From contig NZ_CP182422.1 in assembly GCF_051903075.1 (NCBI RefSeq), forward strand, positions 1,178,001 to 1,242,000: a stretch of DNA of 64,000 bases. The letters run 5' to 3'. The position numbers and the translations under genes are program-made. The notes beneath the pieces are model-generated. The model saw nothing but the letters and a program-made list of their open reading frames with translations. It ran no database searches and had not been told where the DNA came from. This document shows, one piece after another, positions 49,859-58,771 of this stretch. The number at the start of each line of letters is the position of its first letter. Position 1 is the stretch's first letter. Source of the stretch: Embleya sp051903075. Its GTDB lineage: Bacteria > Actinomycetota > Actinomycetes > Streptomycetales > Streptomycetaceae.

Positions 49859-50352
49859 GCCCGGATTCTCTCCGGATCCCGGCCCCGGTCGGCTCCGCAC
49901 ACCCGAATCGGCGAAGACCGGCAAAGCCCGATCGGCGCCCGGATCGACTCGGCCGGACGCCGACGCCGCGCGAACTCGAGGCGGCCGGCACCTTCCCGGA
50001 CCTGTGCGCCTAATATCTCAGGCAGCAGGATCGGCGACATGGACGCGGGGGCGCGTCGCCCCCGGACATGGCCCGTCATGGTGCCCGGCAGGTGGGGCCT
50101 TCGCCCTCCCCGGGGCCGGCTCCTGCGATGATCCTCGCGACGAGGAAGGTGGTTTCGGATGCTCGCCGGCGTGACCTGCGCGGCCCGTACGCCGCTCGGC
50201 GTCCGGCCGGGAGTGGCTCCGCCCGCCGATCCCCCTCGTCCACGGCGCGACCGGGCCTACCATCGAAACCGTGTCGAAGGCTCCACCGACCGCATCCGCG
50301 AGCCGCAGCCGCACGCCACCCCCTCGGGACGAACGACCTTGGACATCGACAT
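49859..50352. other. 494-bp divergent promoter region of GntR and PLD-like gene
   Basis: Contains a hairpin (GGGGGCG..CGCCCCC near 50047-50061), a TACCAT (50259-50264) that may be the -10 of the PLD-like gene, and a 65-codon ORF (50159-50356) listed apart. No operator for GntR is certain. Confidence 0.4.
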
Positions 50353-50356
50353 ATGA
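50159..50356 (+). CDS. Possible small ORF coupled to the PLD-like gene
   Basis: 65-aa Arg/Pro-rich ORF from ATG 50159 with GAGGAAGG upstream, ending at a TGA that overlaps the ATG of the PLD-like gene (ATGA). Arrangement fits a coupled leader, but composition is nondescript and a chance ORF is likely at this GC content. No function recognised. Confidence 0.25.
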   Translation: MLAGVTCAARTPLGVRPGVAPPADPPRPRRDRAYHRNRVEGSTDRIREPQPHATPSGRTTLDIDI

Positions 50357-52359
50357 CCGCGTCGCAGCACACCCGATCCGCATCCCCCGTCACGCTCTTG
50401 CGCGAATGGCGCGAGCGCGCCGACGGGGCCGCCCTGCACGAGGCGCTGTTCCTCGGCCTCGGCGTCGACCTGCCCTTCCTGGAGCGGGTCGCCGTACCGC
50501 TCGCCCGGGACCTGTCCGCCCGCGTCGCCATCCTCGGCGACGCCGCCCAGGAGGCGCACGACCCGAGCCGGGTGCGGGGCGCCGGTCGGGACTACCTCTA
50601 CGCACCCACCGTGTGTCCCGGCTCGCTGCGCGCCAAGCTGGTCGTACTGATCGGCGAACACGCCTGCCGGATCGCGATCGGCGGCGGCTCCCCCGCACTG
50701 CCCGGCTGGGCCGGCGACGACCGCCTGTGGACGGTGGTCGAGACCGAGGACGACGCCTCCAACGCACTGCTCGCCGACGTCGCGGACTGGCTGGACAAGC
50801 TGCCGGACCTGGACACGGTGGCGATGGCGCCGTGGGCCGCCGAGCACCTGCGGGAGATCGCCGGGCTGCTGACCGAGCGGCACATCCTGGCGGACGAGAC
50901 CCCGGGTCCCGAGGCCCGGCTCCTGGACAACCTCGACCGCCCGCTGCTCGACCGGCTCCCGAACGGTCCGGTGGACGAGCTGCACCTGTACGCCCCCGCC
51001 GTGGACCCGGGCGGTGAGACGCTGCGCGAGCTGATCGCCCGGCTGGCTCCGGCGCGGGTGGTGCTGGGCGTACACGAGAACTGGTCCGGCTACTCCGGCG
51101 CGGTGCTGCGCTCGGCCCTCGCGGGGCGGCCCGCCGAGGTGCGGGTGCTGCCCGAACAGCGGCTGACGCACGGCCGGTTCGCGCAGTGGCGGATCGGCGA
51201 GCAGTGGTCCGCGCTGACCGGCAACGCGGACCTGAGCCGGGCCGGTCTCGGCACCACCGCGGCGGCCGGCGGCGGCCTCGACCTCGCGGTACACACCGTC
51301 GGCGGCCCGGTCCTGCCGCTCGACGAGGGCCGCACCGTCGCGCCCGCCGACCTGGACGCGCTGCGCGGCGTGGCGGCCACGCCCGAACTGGTCCTGCTCG
51401 GCGCCCGGGCGGACGGCGCGGGGCTGCACGTGGTGCTCGCCGGGCCCGCCCGCGAGCCGGTCACGATCACCACGTCCGTCGACGGATCGGCGGGCTCCTG
51501 GCGGGAGTTGGGCGTCGTCCCGGCCGGCGCGACGAGCGCGACCTTCCCGCCGGCGGCCGGTCAGGGCCCGGCGGTGCGGGGCAGCCTTCCACGCGCCGAC
51601 GGCGGCGTGACGCACTCCGGCGTGGTCTTCGCGTACAGCCCGGCCACGGCCGCACGGCCGAGCGAGCAGCGGGTGACGCCGCGAGCCGAGCCGACGCCGA
51701 CGCCGGCCGCGCCGACCCCGGCTCCCGTTCCCGCCGCGCCCAAGGCCCCCGAGCCGCCCCGGGCGCCGGCGGCACCCGTGAGCCCGCCGCCGCGTCCGGT
51801 CGAGGTCGCCGCGCCCGCTCCGACGCCCCCGCCGGCTCCGACCCCGCCGCCGCTCTACGTCGCCGCCGGGACCGAGTTCGAGTCGGCCGGCACCACCACC
51901 TTCGCCCCCGCGCCGGAGGACAGCCCGTACACCGAGGCCATCGAGGAATTCGCCGCGCACGGCTGGGTGGCCGGCATCGAGGACGGGATCTGGCGGATCA
52001 CCGGCTCGTTCGGCAACCCGGTCCCGATCGCGGCGGTGGCCGCGACCCGGCTCGCGCAGTACGGCGAGCCGGTGCTGATCCAGGCCGGCAACGAGCGCCG
52101 CTGGGCGTTCATGGCCTGGGAGGCGCCCGACCTGACGCTGCTGAACTGGCCCGCCCGGAACTGGCGCAGCTACCAGATACGCCGGCCCGCCGACCCCGAG
52201 TCGCGCTTCCGCGGCGGCGACCTGGCGAGCGTCCCGGGCCGGGTCGGCCCGCTCAACCGGCAGATCGGCGACCCGCCGCCGGCCCTGCTGCGGGTGCTGG
52301 ACGAGGTGGGCATCGGCTTCGCCGAACTGGTCAAGACCCTGCAGGAGATCGGCGGCTGA
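50353..52359 (+). CDS. Two-domain phospholipase-D-like protein with degenerate HKD motifs
   Basis: 668-aa soluble protein. Residues ~20-300 look like two PLD-type lobes: lobe one has SLRAKLVVLIGEHACRIAIGGG (where HxK...GSAN is expected, the His is Arg), and lobe two has THGRFAQWRIGEQWSALTG then NADLSRAGL (H-x-R in place of H-x-K, Asn-Ala-Asp in place of GSAN). A linker (~430-500) is Pro/Ala-rich, and a ~150-residue C-terminal domain (HGWVAGIEDGIWRITGSFG, WRSYQIRRP) is unrecognised. With both HKD motifs eroded, it may be a nucleic-acid-binding or scaffold protein rather than a nuclease or lipase. ATG 50353. Confidence 0.55.
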   Translation: MTASQHTRSASPVTLLREWRERADGAALHEALFLGLGVDLPFLERVAVPLARDLSARVAILGDAAQEAHDPSRVRGAGRDYLYAPTVCPGSLRAKLVVLIGEHACRIAIGGGSPALPGWAGDDRLWTVVETEDDASNALLADVADWLDKLPDLDTVAMAPWAAEHLREIAGLLTERHILADETPGPEARLLDNLDRPLLDRLPNGPVDELHLYAPAVDPGGETLRELIARLAPARVVLGVHENWSGYSGAVLRSALAGRPAEVRVLPEQRLTHGRFAQWRIGEQWSALTGNADLSRAGLGTTAAAGGGLDLAVHTVGGPVLPLDEGRTVAPADLDALRGVAATPELVLLGARADGAGLHVVLAGPAREPVTITTSVDGSAGSWRELGVVPAGATSATFPPAAGQGPAVRGSLPRADGGVTHSGVVFAYSPATAARPSEQRVTPRAEPTPTPAAPTPAPVPAAPKAPEPPRAPAAPVSPPPRPVEVAAPAPTPPPAPTPPPLYVAAGTEFESAGTTTFAPAPEDSPYTEAIEEFAAHGWVAGIEDGIWRITGSFGNPVPIAAVAATRLAQYGEPVLIQAGNERRWAFMAWEAPDLTLLNWPARNWRSYQIRRPADPESRFRGGDLASVPGRVGPLNRQIGDPPPALLRVLDEVGIGFAELVKTLQEIGG

Positions 52360-52506
52360 CCCCGGCGCGACCCGGACCGCGGTCCGGGTCGCGCGGGGCG
52401 GCGCACGGGTACGGGTACCGAGCGAGCGATCGTTAGAATGCCCGGCAACCAAGACGATGCGTCCCGGAACGGCCGGAGCAAGTCCGCGGAATCAGGAGGC
52501 GGACCC

Positions 52507-53160
52507 ATGGCGGAGCCATTGGCGGCGGATCTGCGCGCCGACGGTCACACCGACTGGCGCGGATACCGACCGCTGCTGCTGCCGCCGATCCTGGCCGCGT
52601 CGCTCGCCGCGTTCGACGAGCACGGCTATCACGGTACGACGGTGCGCGACATCGCCCGCCGGGTCGGCGTAACGGTGCCGGCGCTGTACTACCACTACCG
52701 GAACAAGCAGGCCCTGCTGGTCGAGTTGCTGATCGGCTCGATGAACGCCGCCCTGGGCCGCTGCCGGGCAGCGCTCGAAGAGGCCGAGGACGCGCCGGCC
52801 GCACGATTCGCCGCGCTGGTCGAGTGCATCGTCCTGTACATGGCCAACCGCGCACCGCTGGCGTTCCTGGACACCGAGATGCGCAGCCTGGAACCGGCCA
52901 ACCGGGCCCGCTACGTGGCGATGCGCGACGAACTCGAATCCCTGATGCACGCCGCCGTCCGCGACGGCGTGGCCCTGGGCGAGTTCACCACCCCATACCC
53001 GATCGACGCCGGCCGAGCAGTCATCACCTGCTGCCAGGCAGTAGCCAACTGGTACCGCCCCACAGGCCCCCTGACCCCCCAACAAATTGCCGACCGCTAC
53101 GTACAGATCTCCTTGTCCACAGTCGGCTACACAGGCACCTTCAGCCCGACCGGCACTTGA
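52507..53160 (+). CDS. TetR-family regulator ending inside a repeat
   Basis: 217-aa repressor. The HTH is SLAAFDEHGYHGTTVRDIARRVGV with VPALYYHYRNKQALL; the C-terminal domain includes FAALVECIVLYMANRAPLAFLDTEMRSLEP, of a TetR_C group seen with acyl-CoA and lipid metabolism. ATG 52507 has an ideal AGGAGG (52494-52499) seven bases ahead, so the longer frame from 52438 is rejected. Its last ~6 codons and TGA stop lie in the first unit of the 76-bp repeat array. Confidence 0.85.
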   Translation: MAEPLAADLRADGHTDWRGYRPLLLPPILAASLAAFDEHGYHGTTVRDIARRVGVTVPALYYHYRNKQALLVELLIGSMNAALGRCRAALEEAEDAPAARFAALVECIVLYMANRAPLAFLDTEMRSLEPANRARYVAMRDELESLMHAAVRDGVALGEFTTPYPIDAGRAVITCCQAVANWYRPTGPLTPQQIADRYVQISLSTVGYTGTFSPTGT

Positions 53161-53469
53161 GCCCACCCCAAGCAACCAACACAAAACGCCACCCGAACCC
53201 CCGGCCCAACAACAACCAGCCCGGCCGGCGCTTGAGGCCACCTCAAACAACCAATACGAAACGCCGGCCGAACCCCCCAAGCCCAACAACAACCAGCCCG
53301 GCCGGCGCTTGAGGCCACCTCAAACAACCAACACGAAACGCCGGCCGAACCCCCCAGCCCAGCAACAACCAGCCCGGCCGGCGCTTGAGGCCACCTCAAA
53401 CAACCAACACGAAACGCCGGCCGAACCCCCCAGCCCAGCAACAACCAGCCCGGCCGGCGCTTGAGGCCA
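53143..53469. repeat. Tandem array of a ~76-bp unit (4.3 copies)
   Basis: Unit starts at 53143 (75 bp, most diverged), 53218 (77 bp), 53295 (76 bp), 53371 (76 bp) and 53447 (partial). Each begins AGCCCGGCCGGCGCTTGAGG and ends AACAACC. Copies 53295 and 53371 are nearly identical; the first is older. Inside each later unit GGCCGGCG and CGCCGGCC can form a hairpin with an inner GAGG/CCTC. The motif resembles the widespread Streptomyces intergenic sequence of that look, though I cannot search. Confidence 0.9.
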
Positions 53470-53516
53470 AAAGACCTAGGCCGAAGGCCAGGTCCCCTGC
53501 GGCCCAGCGCCGAGCG

Positions 53517-54278
53517 TCACCGCGGGGACATGCGGATCGCCCCATCCAGCCGGATGACCTCCCCGTTCAGCATCTGGTTCTCCACGATGTGCGCGACCAG
53601 CGCCGCATACTCCGCCGGCCGCCCCAACCGACTCGGGTGCGGCACCTGCGCACCCAGCGACTCCCGCGCCGCCTCCGGCAACGACCCGAGCAGCGGCGTC
53701 TCGAACAACCCGGGCGCGATCGTCATCACCCGCACCGCCAACCCCGACAGGTCCCGCGCGATCGGCAGCGTCATCGCCGCGATCCCGCCCTTGGACGCGC
53801 TGTAGGCGGCCTGCCCGATCTGCCCGTCGAACGCGGCGACCGACGCCGTGTTGACCACCACGCCGCGCTCGCCGTCCACCGGCTCGTGCGTGCTCATCCG
53901 CTCCGCGGCCAACCGCAGCACGTTGAACGTGCCGATCAGGTTGACGTTGACCACGCGGGCGAACACGTCCAGCGGGAAGGCGCCCTTCTTGCCCACCGTG
54001 CGAGCCGCGTTCGCGATGCCCGCGCAGTTGACCGTGATCGCCAGCGTGCCGTCCGCGTCGGCCGCCTCCACCGCGGCCCGCACCTCGTCCTCACGGGTGA
54101 CGTCGCCGGGTACGAACAGGGCCCGCTCGCCCAGCCGTTCGGCCACCTCCTTGCCCTGCGACGAGGGCAGGTCGACGAGCACGACCGACGCGCCCTTCGC
54201 GACGAGCAGTTCGGCGGTGGCCAGGCCGAGCCCCGAGGCGCCGCCGGTGATCAGGGCGGTGGTGCCTTCGATGCGCAT
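53517..54278 (-). CDS. SDR-family 3-hydroxyacyl-CoA dehydrogenase-like enzyme
   Basis: 253-aa short-chain dehydrogenase. ALITGGASGLGLATAELL is the NAD-binding motif, then VNCAGIANA, VVVNTASVAAFDG, YSASKGGIAAMTLPIAR (Tyr/Lys). IAPGLFETPLLGSLPE and MLNGEVIRLDGAIRM match the HSD10/FabG-like hydroxyacyl-CoA dehydrogenase type of actinobacteria. It follows the thiolase (same strand, 113 bp), suggesting fatty-acid or ketoacyl-CoA breakdown. Confidence 0.88.
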   Translation of the reverse strand: MRIEGTTALITGGASGLGLATAELLVAKGASVVLVDLPSSQGKEVAERLGERALFVPGDVTREDEVRAAVEAADADGTLAITVNCAGIANAARTVGKKGAFPLDVFARVVNVNLIGTFNVLRLAAERMSTHEPVDGERGVVVNTASVAAFDGQIGQAAYSASKGGIAAMTLPIARDLSGLAVRVMTIAPGLFETPLLGSLPEAARESLGAQVPHPSRLGRPAEYAALVAHIVENQMLNGEVIRLDGAIRMSPR

Positions 54279-54343
54279 ACGTGTGTCTCCGTAACTCGCT
54301 ACTCACTGACAAAAACCCGGCCGACGAACCCGACCGAAAACCC

Positions 54344-54391
54344 GGCCAACCGGCCAACCGACCAACCGACCAACCGAACGACCGAACGACC
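54344..54391. repeat. 8-bp tandem repeat between thiolase and SDR
   Basis: Copies of CCAACCGR (R = A or G), repeated three to four times then drifting to ACGACCGA, fill the gap between the thiolase stop (54392) and the SDR start. Simple-sequence spacer. Confidence 0.7.
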
Positions 54392-55573
54392 TCAGAGCCG
54401 TTCGATGATCATCGCGTTGGCCATCCCGCCGCCCTCGCACATCGTCTGCAACCCGTACCGCCCGCCCGTGGCCTCCAACACCCCGAGCAGCGTGCTCAGC
54501 AGCCGCCCACCGGAGGCACCGAGGGGGTGCCCGATCGCGATCGCGCCGCCGCGCCGGTTCACCTTCTCCAGGTCGGCGCCCACCTCCGCCGCCCACGCCA
54601 ACGGCACCGGCGCGAACGCCTCGTTGACCTCGAACGCGTCGATGTCGTCGATCCCCAGGCCGGCCCGCTCCAGCACCTTGCGGGTGGCCGGGACAACGCC
54701 CATCAGCATCAGCAGCGGGTCGTCGCCGGTGACCGCGAACGCGTGGAAACGGGCGCGCGGGGTCAGGCCGAGCGCGTTCGCCCGTTCCTCGCTCATGATC
54801 AGCGCGGCGGACGCGCCGTCCGTCAGCGGCGAGGAGTTGCCCGGGGTGATCCGCCAGTCGATCTCCGGGAAGCGCGCGGCCATGCCCTCGTCCACGAACG
54901 CGGGCTTGAGACCGGCCAGTCCCTCCTCCGAGGTGCTCGGACGTACCGTCTCGTCCACCCGGTGCTCGCCGCCGGCCACGGTGATCGGCACGATCTCGCG
55001 GTCGAACGCGCCCTGCGCGGCGGCCTGCGCGGCGAGGCGGTGCGAGCGGGCGGAGAACCGGTCCAGCGTCTCCCGGTCCAGGTTCCACCGGGCCGAGATC
55101 AACTCGGCCGAGTAGCCCTGCGGGATCAGGCCCTCGGGGTAGCGCGCGGCGAGCAGTTCGCCGCCGAGCGGGTTGCCGCCGTGCGAGGCGAGACCCATCG
55201 GCACCCGGCTCATCGACTCGACACCGGCCGCGATCACGATGTCGTACGCGCCGGCGATCACGCCCTGCGCGGCGAAGTGCGCGGCCTGCTGGCTGGATCC
55301 GCACTGCCGGTCCACCGTGGTGGCGGGCACGCCCTCGGGGAATCCGGCGGCGAGGACCGCGTTGCGGGCGATGTTCAGCGACTGGTCGCCGCCCTGGGTG
55401 ACGCAGCCCGCGATCACGTCCTCGACCAGGGCCGGGTCCAAGCCGTTGCGCTCGACCAGGGCCCGCAACGTGTGCGCGAGCAGGTCGACGGGGTGGGTGC
55501 CGGACAGGGCGCCGCCGGGCTTGCCCTTGCCGGAGGCGGTGCGTACGGCGTCGACGACGACGGCTGTGGTCAT
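54392..55573 (-). CDS. Acetyl-CoA acetyltransferase (thiolase)
   Basis: 393-aa thiolase of degradative (FadA-like) type. Nucleophilic Cys is in VDRQCGSSQQA, NEAFAPVPLAW, IAIGHPLGASGGRLL gives the His, and MCEGGGMANA gives the second Cys. It cleaves or forms a carbon-carbon bond with CoA. A palindromic operator-like site (55722-55739) lies 149 bp upstream and a TetR gene is divergent, the usual set-up of a fatty-acid regulon. Confidence 0.9.
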   Translation of the reverse strand: MTTAVVVDAVRTASGKGKPGGALSGTHPVDLLAHTLRALVERNGLDPALVEDVIAGCVTQGGDQSLNIARNAVLAAGFPEGVPATTVDRQCGSSQQAAHFAAQGVIAGAYDIVIAAGVESMSRVPMGLASHGGNPLGGELLAARYPEGLIPQGYSAELISARWNLDRETLDRFSARSHRLAAQAAAQGAFDREIVPITVAGGEHRVDETVRPSTSEEGLAGLKPAFVDEGMAARFPEIDWRITPGNSSPLTDGASAALIMSEERANALGLTPRARFHAFAVTGDDPLLMLMGVVPATRKVLERAGLGIDDIDAFEVNEAFAPVPLAWAAEVGADLEKVNRRGGAIAIGHPLGASGGRLLSTLLGVLEATGGRYGLQTMCEGGGMANAMIIERL

Positions 55574-55721
55574 GGCGTTGCGTCTCCTTCACGACGGTGG
55601 AACCGGCGCACCGCGACGGCCGGACCCGGTCGTGGCATCCGGTGCGCGGTCCGCGCGATCGTGCCGCGATCCCGCTGTGGGCCGGCCGCTCCCGGATTCC
55701 CGCAGGGTCCTGCCGGCAAGG

Positions 55722-55739
55722 TTACTGAACGTTCGCTAA
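55722..55739. promoter_or_regulatory. Operator-like dyad upstream of the thiolase
   Basis: TTACTGAACGTTCGCTAA has a perfect GAACGTTC centre and TTA/TAA ends. It is typical for TetR repressors of lipid-degradation genes in actinobacteria; the TetR at 55877 is the natural candidate. Confidence 0.55.
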
Positions 55740-55857
55740 GACATTCGACCCGCCGGCGCAAATGCTGTCAAGCATCGACCCGGGCGGCGACACGCTCGTG
55801 CTCGTCTCGGCGATACCGCGCACGTCAACCGACAAAACCGGCATCGAGCCCCGTCCC

Positions 55858-55876
55858 GGGGGTTAGGCTGACCTAC
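55858..55876. promoter_or_regulatory. Weak iron-box-like sequence at the TetR start
   Basis: GGGGGTTAGGCTGACCTAC matches 14 of 19 bases of the iron box, ending right before GTG 55877. Its TAGGCT is also a good -10 for a leaderless mRNA, so the resemblance may be chance. Confidence 0.3.
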
Positions 55877-56494
55877 GTGACCAGCGCACCAGTACGCGAA
55901 CCACGTCAACACCGCAGTCGTGTCACCCGTGCCCGACTCCTGGACACCGCCGTCGACGTGCTGGCCGAGCTGGGCTGGCTCGGCGGCACCGTGACCGTGG
56001 TCGCCGAGCGCGCGGGCGTCTCACGAGGCGCCGTGCAGCACCACTTCCCCACCCGCGAGGACCTGTTCACCGCCGCGATCGACCACATCGCCGGTGACCT
56101 GGTCGCCCGTACCCGCCTGGACGGCGCCCGGATCCCGCCCGGCCCCGCGCACACCGAGGCGGTGGTCGAGGCACTGGCGTCGATGTTCCGGGGCAGGCTG
56201 TACCGGGCCGCGCTCAGCCTGTGGACGGCGGCGGTCAACGATCCCGTGCTGCGCGCGCGGGTGATCCCGCTGGATCTGCGACTGACCGCGGCGATATACG
56301 ACATGGCCGTCGAGCTGCTCGACGCCGACGTCTCCCTGCCCGGGGTGTCCGCCGCCGTGGAGGCCACCCTCGACGTGGCCCGCGGTCTGGGCATCAGCGC
56401 GCTCGTCATCGATTACGACGAGCGTCGGCGGGCGGTCGTACGGCAATGGGCGGCGAGTCTGGACCACGTTCTGGCCGGGAACGGCGTGCCCTAA
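55877..56494 (+). CDS. TetR-family regulator of the thiolase/SDR genes
   Basis: 205-aa repressor. HTH: TRARLLDTAVDVLAELGWLG, AERAGVSRGAVQHHFPTREDL; the C-terminal domain has MFRGRLYRAALSLWTAAVND. GTG 55877 seems leaderless (TAGGCT 8 bases up). Divergent from the thiolase with an operator-like dyad between; the ligand may be an acyl-CoA. Confidence 0.85.
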   Translation: MTSAPVREPRQHRSRVTRARLLDTAVDVLAELGWLGGTVTVVAERAGVSRGAVQHHFPTREDLFTAAIDHIAGDLVARTRLDGARIPPGPAHTEAVVEALASMFRGRLYRAALSLWTAAVNDPVLRARVIPLDLRLTAAIYDMAVELLDADVSLPGVSAAVEATLDVARGLGISALVIDYDERRRAVVRQWAASLDHVLAGNGVP

Positions 56495-56595
56495 CCGGAG
56501 CGTACGGCCTCATTTCACGCTTCGATGACCAATCCTTGGTACGGACCCGGTCGAATCGTGAACGTGGCCGGGTCGGAAGACCGTAACTTCACGGC

Positions 56596-57414
56596 GTGGA
56601 CTGGAATCGACGGGCCTGCGCACGGCGCGGCCATGAGACGTACGCTCCCGACGAACCCGCGCTGCGCGCCCGGCTGCACGCGACCACGCCGGTCGGCGAG
56701 GCGTGGCGTTGCCTGCGCTGCGGCGACTACGTGCTCGGCGAGGTCAAGGGCCGCGGGCCCGCCGGCGACGCGCCGGTGGTGATGCGCGGTCGGGCGCTGC
56801 GCGACGTGTTGATCCTGCGCTTCCTCTCCATCGAGCGGGCCGCGCGCGGCGTACTGATCCTGCTCGCGGCCTACGCGGTCTGGCGGTTCAGCAACTCGCA
56901 GGACTCGGTGCGCCGGTTGTTCGAGGACGACCTGACCGCGTTCCGGCCGGTGGCCGAGCACTTCCACTACGACTTGGACCACTCGCCGATCGTCGACTCG
57001 ATCCGCAAGACGTTCGACTACAAACGCTCGACGCTGATCTGGGTGGCGATCGGGATGGTCGCCTACGCGGTCATCGAGATCGTCGAGGCGGTCGGGTTGT
57101 GGTACCTCAAGCGCTGGGCGGAATACCTCACGGTGGTCGCCACCGCGGCGTTCCTACCGCTGGAGGGCTACGAGATGCGCGAGCACGTGAGCTGGTTCAA
57201 GGTCTGCACGCTGGTGCTGAACATCCTCGCGGTGGTCTACATCATCGTCGCCAAGCGGCTGTTCGGGGTGCGCGGCGGGGCCGAGGCGTTCGAACGCGAG
57301 CGGCACAGCGAATCGCTCCTGGAGATCGACGAGGCGATCCACCCCGGGCCGCCCCGGCAGCCGTGGGAGGAACACGTACACGCGACCAAGCCCCCGTCCG
57401 CCCGCACCCCGTAA
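56596..57414 (+). CDS. DUF2127 membrane protein
   Basis: 272-aa protein with a short N-terminal cytoplasmic part containing a Cys pair (WRCLRCGDYVLGE, a CxxC ribbon) and about four membrane segments from residue 85 on (GVLILLAAYAVWRF; WVAIGMVAYAVIEIVEAVGLWYL; YLTVVATAAFLPLEGYEM; LVLNILAVVYIIV), the DUF2127 pattern. A charged tail follows. Function unknown. GTG 56596; followed by the hairpin terminator at 57440. Confidence 0.78.
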   Translation: MDWNRRACARRGHETYAPDEPALRARLHATTPVGEAWRCLRCGDYVLGEVKGRGPAGDAPVVMRGRALRDVLILRFLSIERAARGVLILLAAYAVWRFSNSQDSVRRLFEDDLTAFRPVAEHFHYDLDHSPIVDSIRKTFDYKRSTLIWVAIGMVAYAVIEIVEAVGLWYLKRWAEYLTVVATAAFLPLEGYEMREHVSWFKVCTLVLNILAVVYIIVAKRLFGVRGGAEAFERERHSESLLEIDEAIHPGPPRQPWEEHVHATKPPSARTP

Positions 57415-57439
57415 ACCCGCGGGCCCCGACCCGCACCCC

Positions 57440-57474
57440 CGGGCGCCCCGACCGAACGCCGGCCGGGGCGCCCG
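57440..57474 (+). terminator. Hairpin after the DUF2127 gene
   Basis: An 11-bp perfect stem, CGGGCGCCCCG (57440-57450) with CGGGGCGCCCG (57464-57474), 26 bp after the stop codon. The rest of the ~300-bp gap to 57711 has an imperfect palindrome around CACACGTGTG (57613-57633), maybe the end of the convergent quinone-oxidoreductase transcript. Confidence 0.65.
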
Positions 57475-57711
57475 CTTGCCTCCACCGGGGCACCGAATCG
57501 CTCCCGGGGCCCGGCATCTCGCCGGGCGGGCGGTGCCTTGCCCGGACCCGGCACCTCACCCGAGCCGGGGCTGAACCGGCGCGACCTCCACCCCACGCTT
57601 CTCGACGCGAGGAGTCCCCACACGTGTGGGACTGATAACCCATCCTGTCCGGGTAGGGGTCGCCGCTGCTTCCGGGGCGAGGTCGGTGGGCGGGACCCGT
57701 GCCGTCTCGGT

Positions 57712-58641
57712 CTACGGCACCAGGACGATCCGGCCTCGGAGGCCGCCCTCCGCGACTGCGGCGAAGGCGCGGGGGGCGTCTGTGAAGGGGAAGGTTCGGG
57801 CCACGCGTAGCGTCAGTTCGCCCTTGCCGGCCGCCGTCGCGAGTTCGGCCAGCTGGGTGGCGTCGGCGCGGACCCACACGTGGTGTACCCGGATCCCGCG
57901 CAGCCCGGGCGGCGCCGCGCCCGCGTTGACCGCCACGAACGCCCCGCCGCCGCGTACCGCGTCCAGCGCGTCCGGGCCGAGCATGGCCGCATCCAGCGCG
58001 GCGTCCACCCCGCCGGGCACCAACGCCCGGATCCGGTCCGCCAGGTCGGCGCCGCGCGGCACGAACCACCTCGCGCCGAGGTCCCGCACCGACGCCTCGT
58101 CGGCGGCCCCCGCGACCGCGACCACCCGTACCCCGCGCGCCGCCGCCAGTTCGACCGCGAACGCGCCGACACCGCCCGCCGCCCCGGTGACCAGCAGGGT
58201 GTCCCCCGCCGCCGAGCCGAGCAGGTCGAGCCCCTGCCACGCCGTCGAGCCGTTCAGCGGGATCGTCGCCGCCGCCACCGGATCCAGGCCGACCGGCCGC
58301 GGCGCCACCGCGTCGGCGTCCAGCACCACGAACTCGGCCAGCGCGCCGGTCCGTACATCCAACCGGTCGCGCAACCCGAGCACCGCGTCGCCGACCGCGA
58401 ACCCGGCCACGCCCGCCCCGACCGCGTCGACCTCGCCCGCGACGTCCCACCCGAGCCCGAACACCGCACGCTCGCGCACCAGTCCGTACCGCACCGGCGC
58501 GCCCTCCACCACCATCAGGTCCACCGGATTCACCGTCGCCGCCGCGACCCGGATCCGCACCCGACCGGGCCCCGGCTCACCCACGGGTCCGTCCACGACC
58601 TCGACCACCGACGCACCGGACCGAGCGATCACCGCACGCAT
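57712..58641 (-). CDS. NADPH:quinone oxidoreductase-like (zeta-crystallin type MDR)
   Basis: 309-aa medium-chain dehydrogenase without zinc-binding Cys set. The start MRAVIARSGASVVEVVDGPVG, VNPVDLMVVEG, LGWDVAGEVDAVGAGV, and the NADPH motif VTGAAGGVGAFAVELAAARG are typical. It reduces quinones or enals. ATG 58641 is favoured by family start; ATG 58659 is possible. Divergent HxlR at 58772 with a dyad (58716-58734) between them is the classic redox-sensing pair. Confidence 0.87.
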   Translation of the reverse strand: MRAVIARSGASVVEVVDGPVGEPGPGRVRIRVAAATVNPVDLMVVEGAPVRYGLVRERAVFGLGWDVAGEVDAVGAGVAGFAVGDAVLGLRDRLDVRTGALAEFVVLDADAVAPRPVGLDPVAAATIPLNGSTAWQGLDLLGSAAGDTLLVTGAAGGVGAFAVELAAARGVRVVAVAGAADEASVRDLGARWFVPRGADLADRIRALVPGGVDAALDAAMLGPDALDAVRGGGAFVAVNAGAAPPGLRGIRVHHVWVRADATQLAELATAAGKGELTLRVARTFPFTDAPRAFAAVAEGGLRGRIVLVP

Positions 58642-58715
58642 GACCCACCACTCCCACACTCTCCGCAGCCACGGGCCGAACTCCCGACCCCCTCGACCGC
58701 CAACCTAGGAAGAGC

Positions 58716-58734
58716 TACTCTCCGAGAGGAAGTA
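58716..58734. promoter_or_regulatory. Dyad in the HxlR/quinone-oxidoreductase promoter
   Basis: TACTCTCCGAGAGGAAGTA, an imperfect dyad with TACT and AGTA ends, lies in the 130-bp divergent gap. A typical place for an HxlR operator. Confidence 0.45.
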
Positions 58735-58771
58735 CCCACCCGGAAGTGCGTATCCCACCCGAAGGAGAGCC

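Noticed and set aside
49859..50352. Extra protein-coding gene upstream of the PLD-like ORF
   Set aside because: Only the 65-codon ORF has a ribosome site, and its content is nondescript; listed at low confidence.
53143..53469. CRISPR-like array
   Set aside because: Units are contiguous 76-bp copies without unique spacers, and no cas gene is near.
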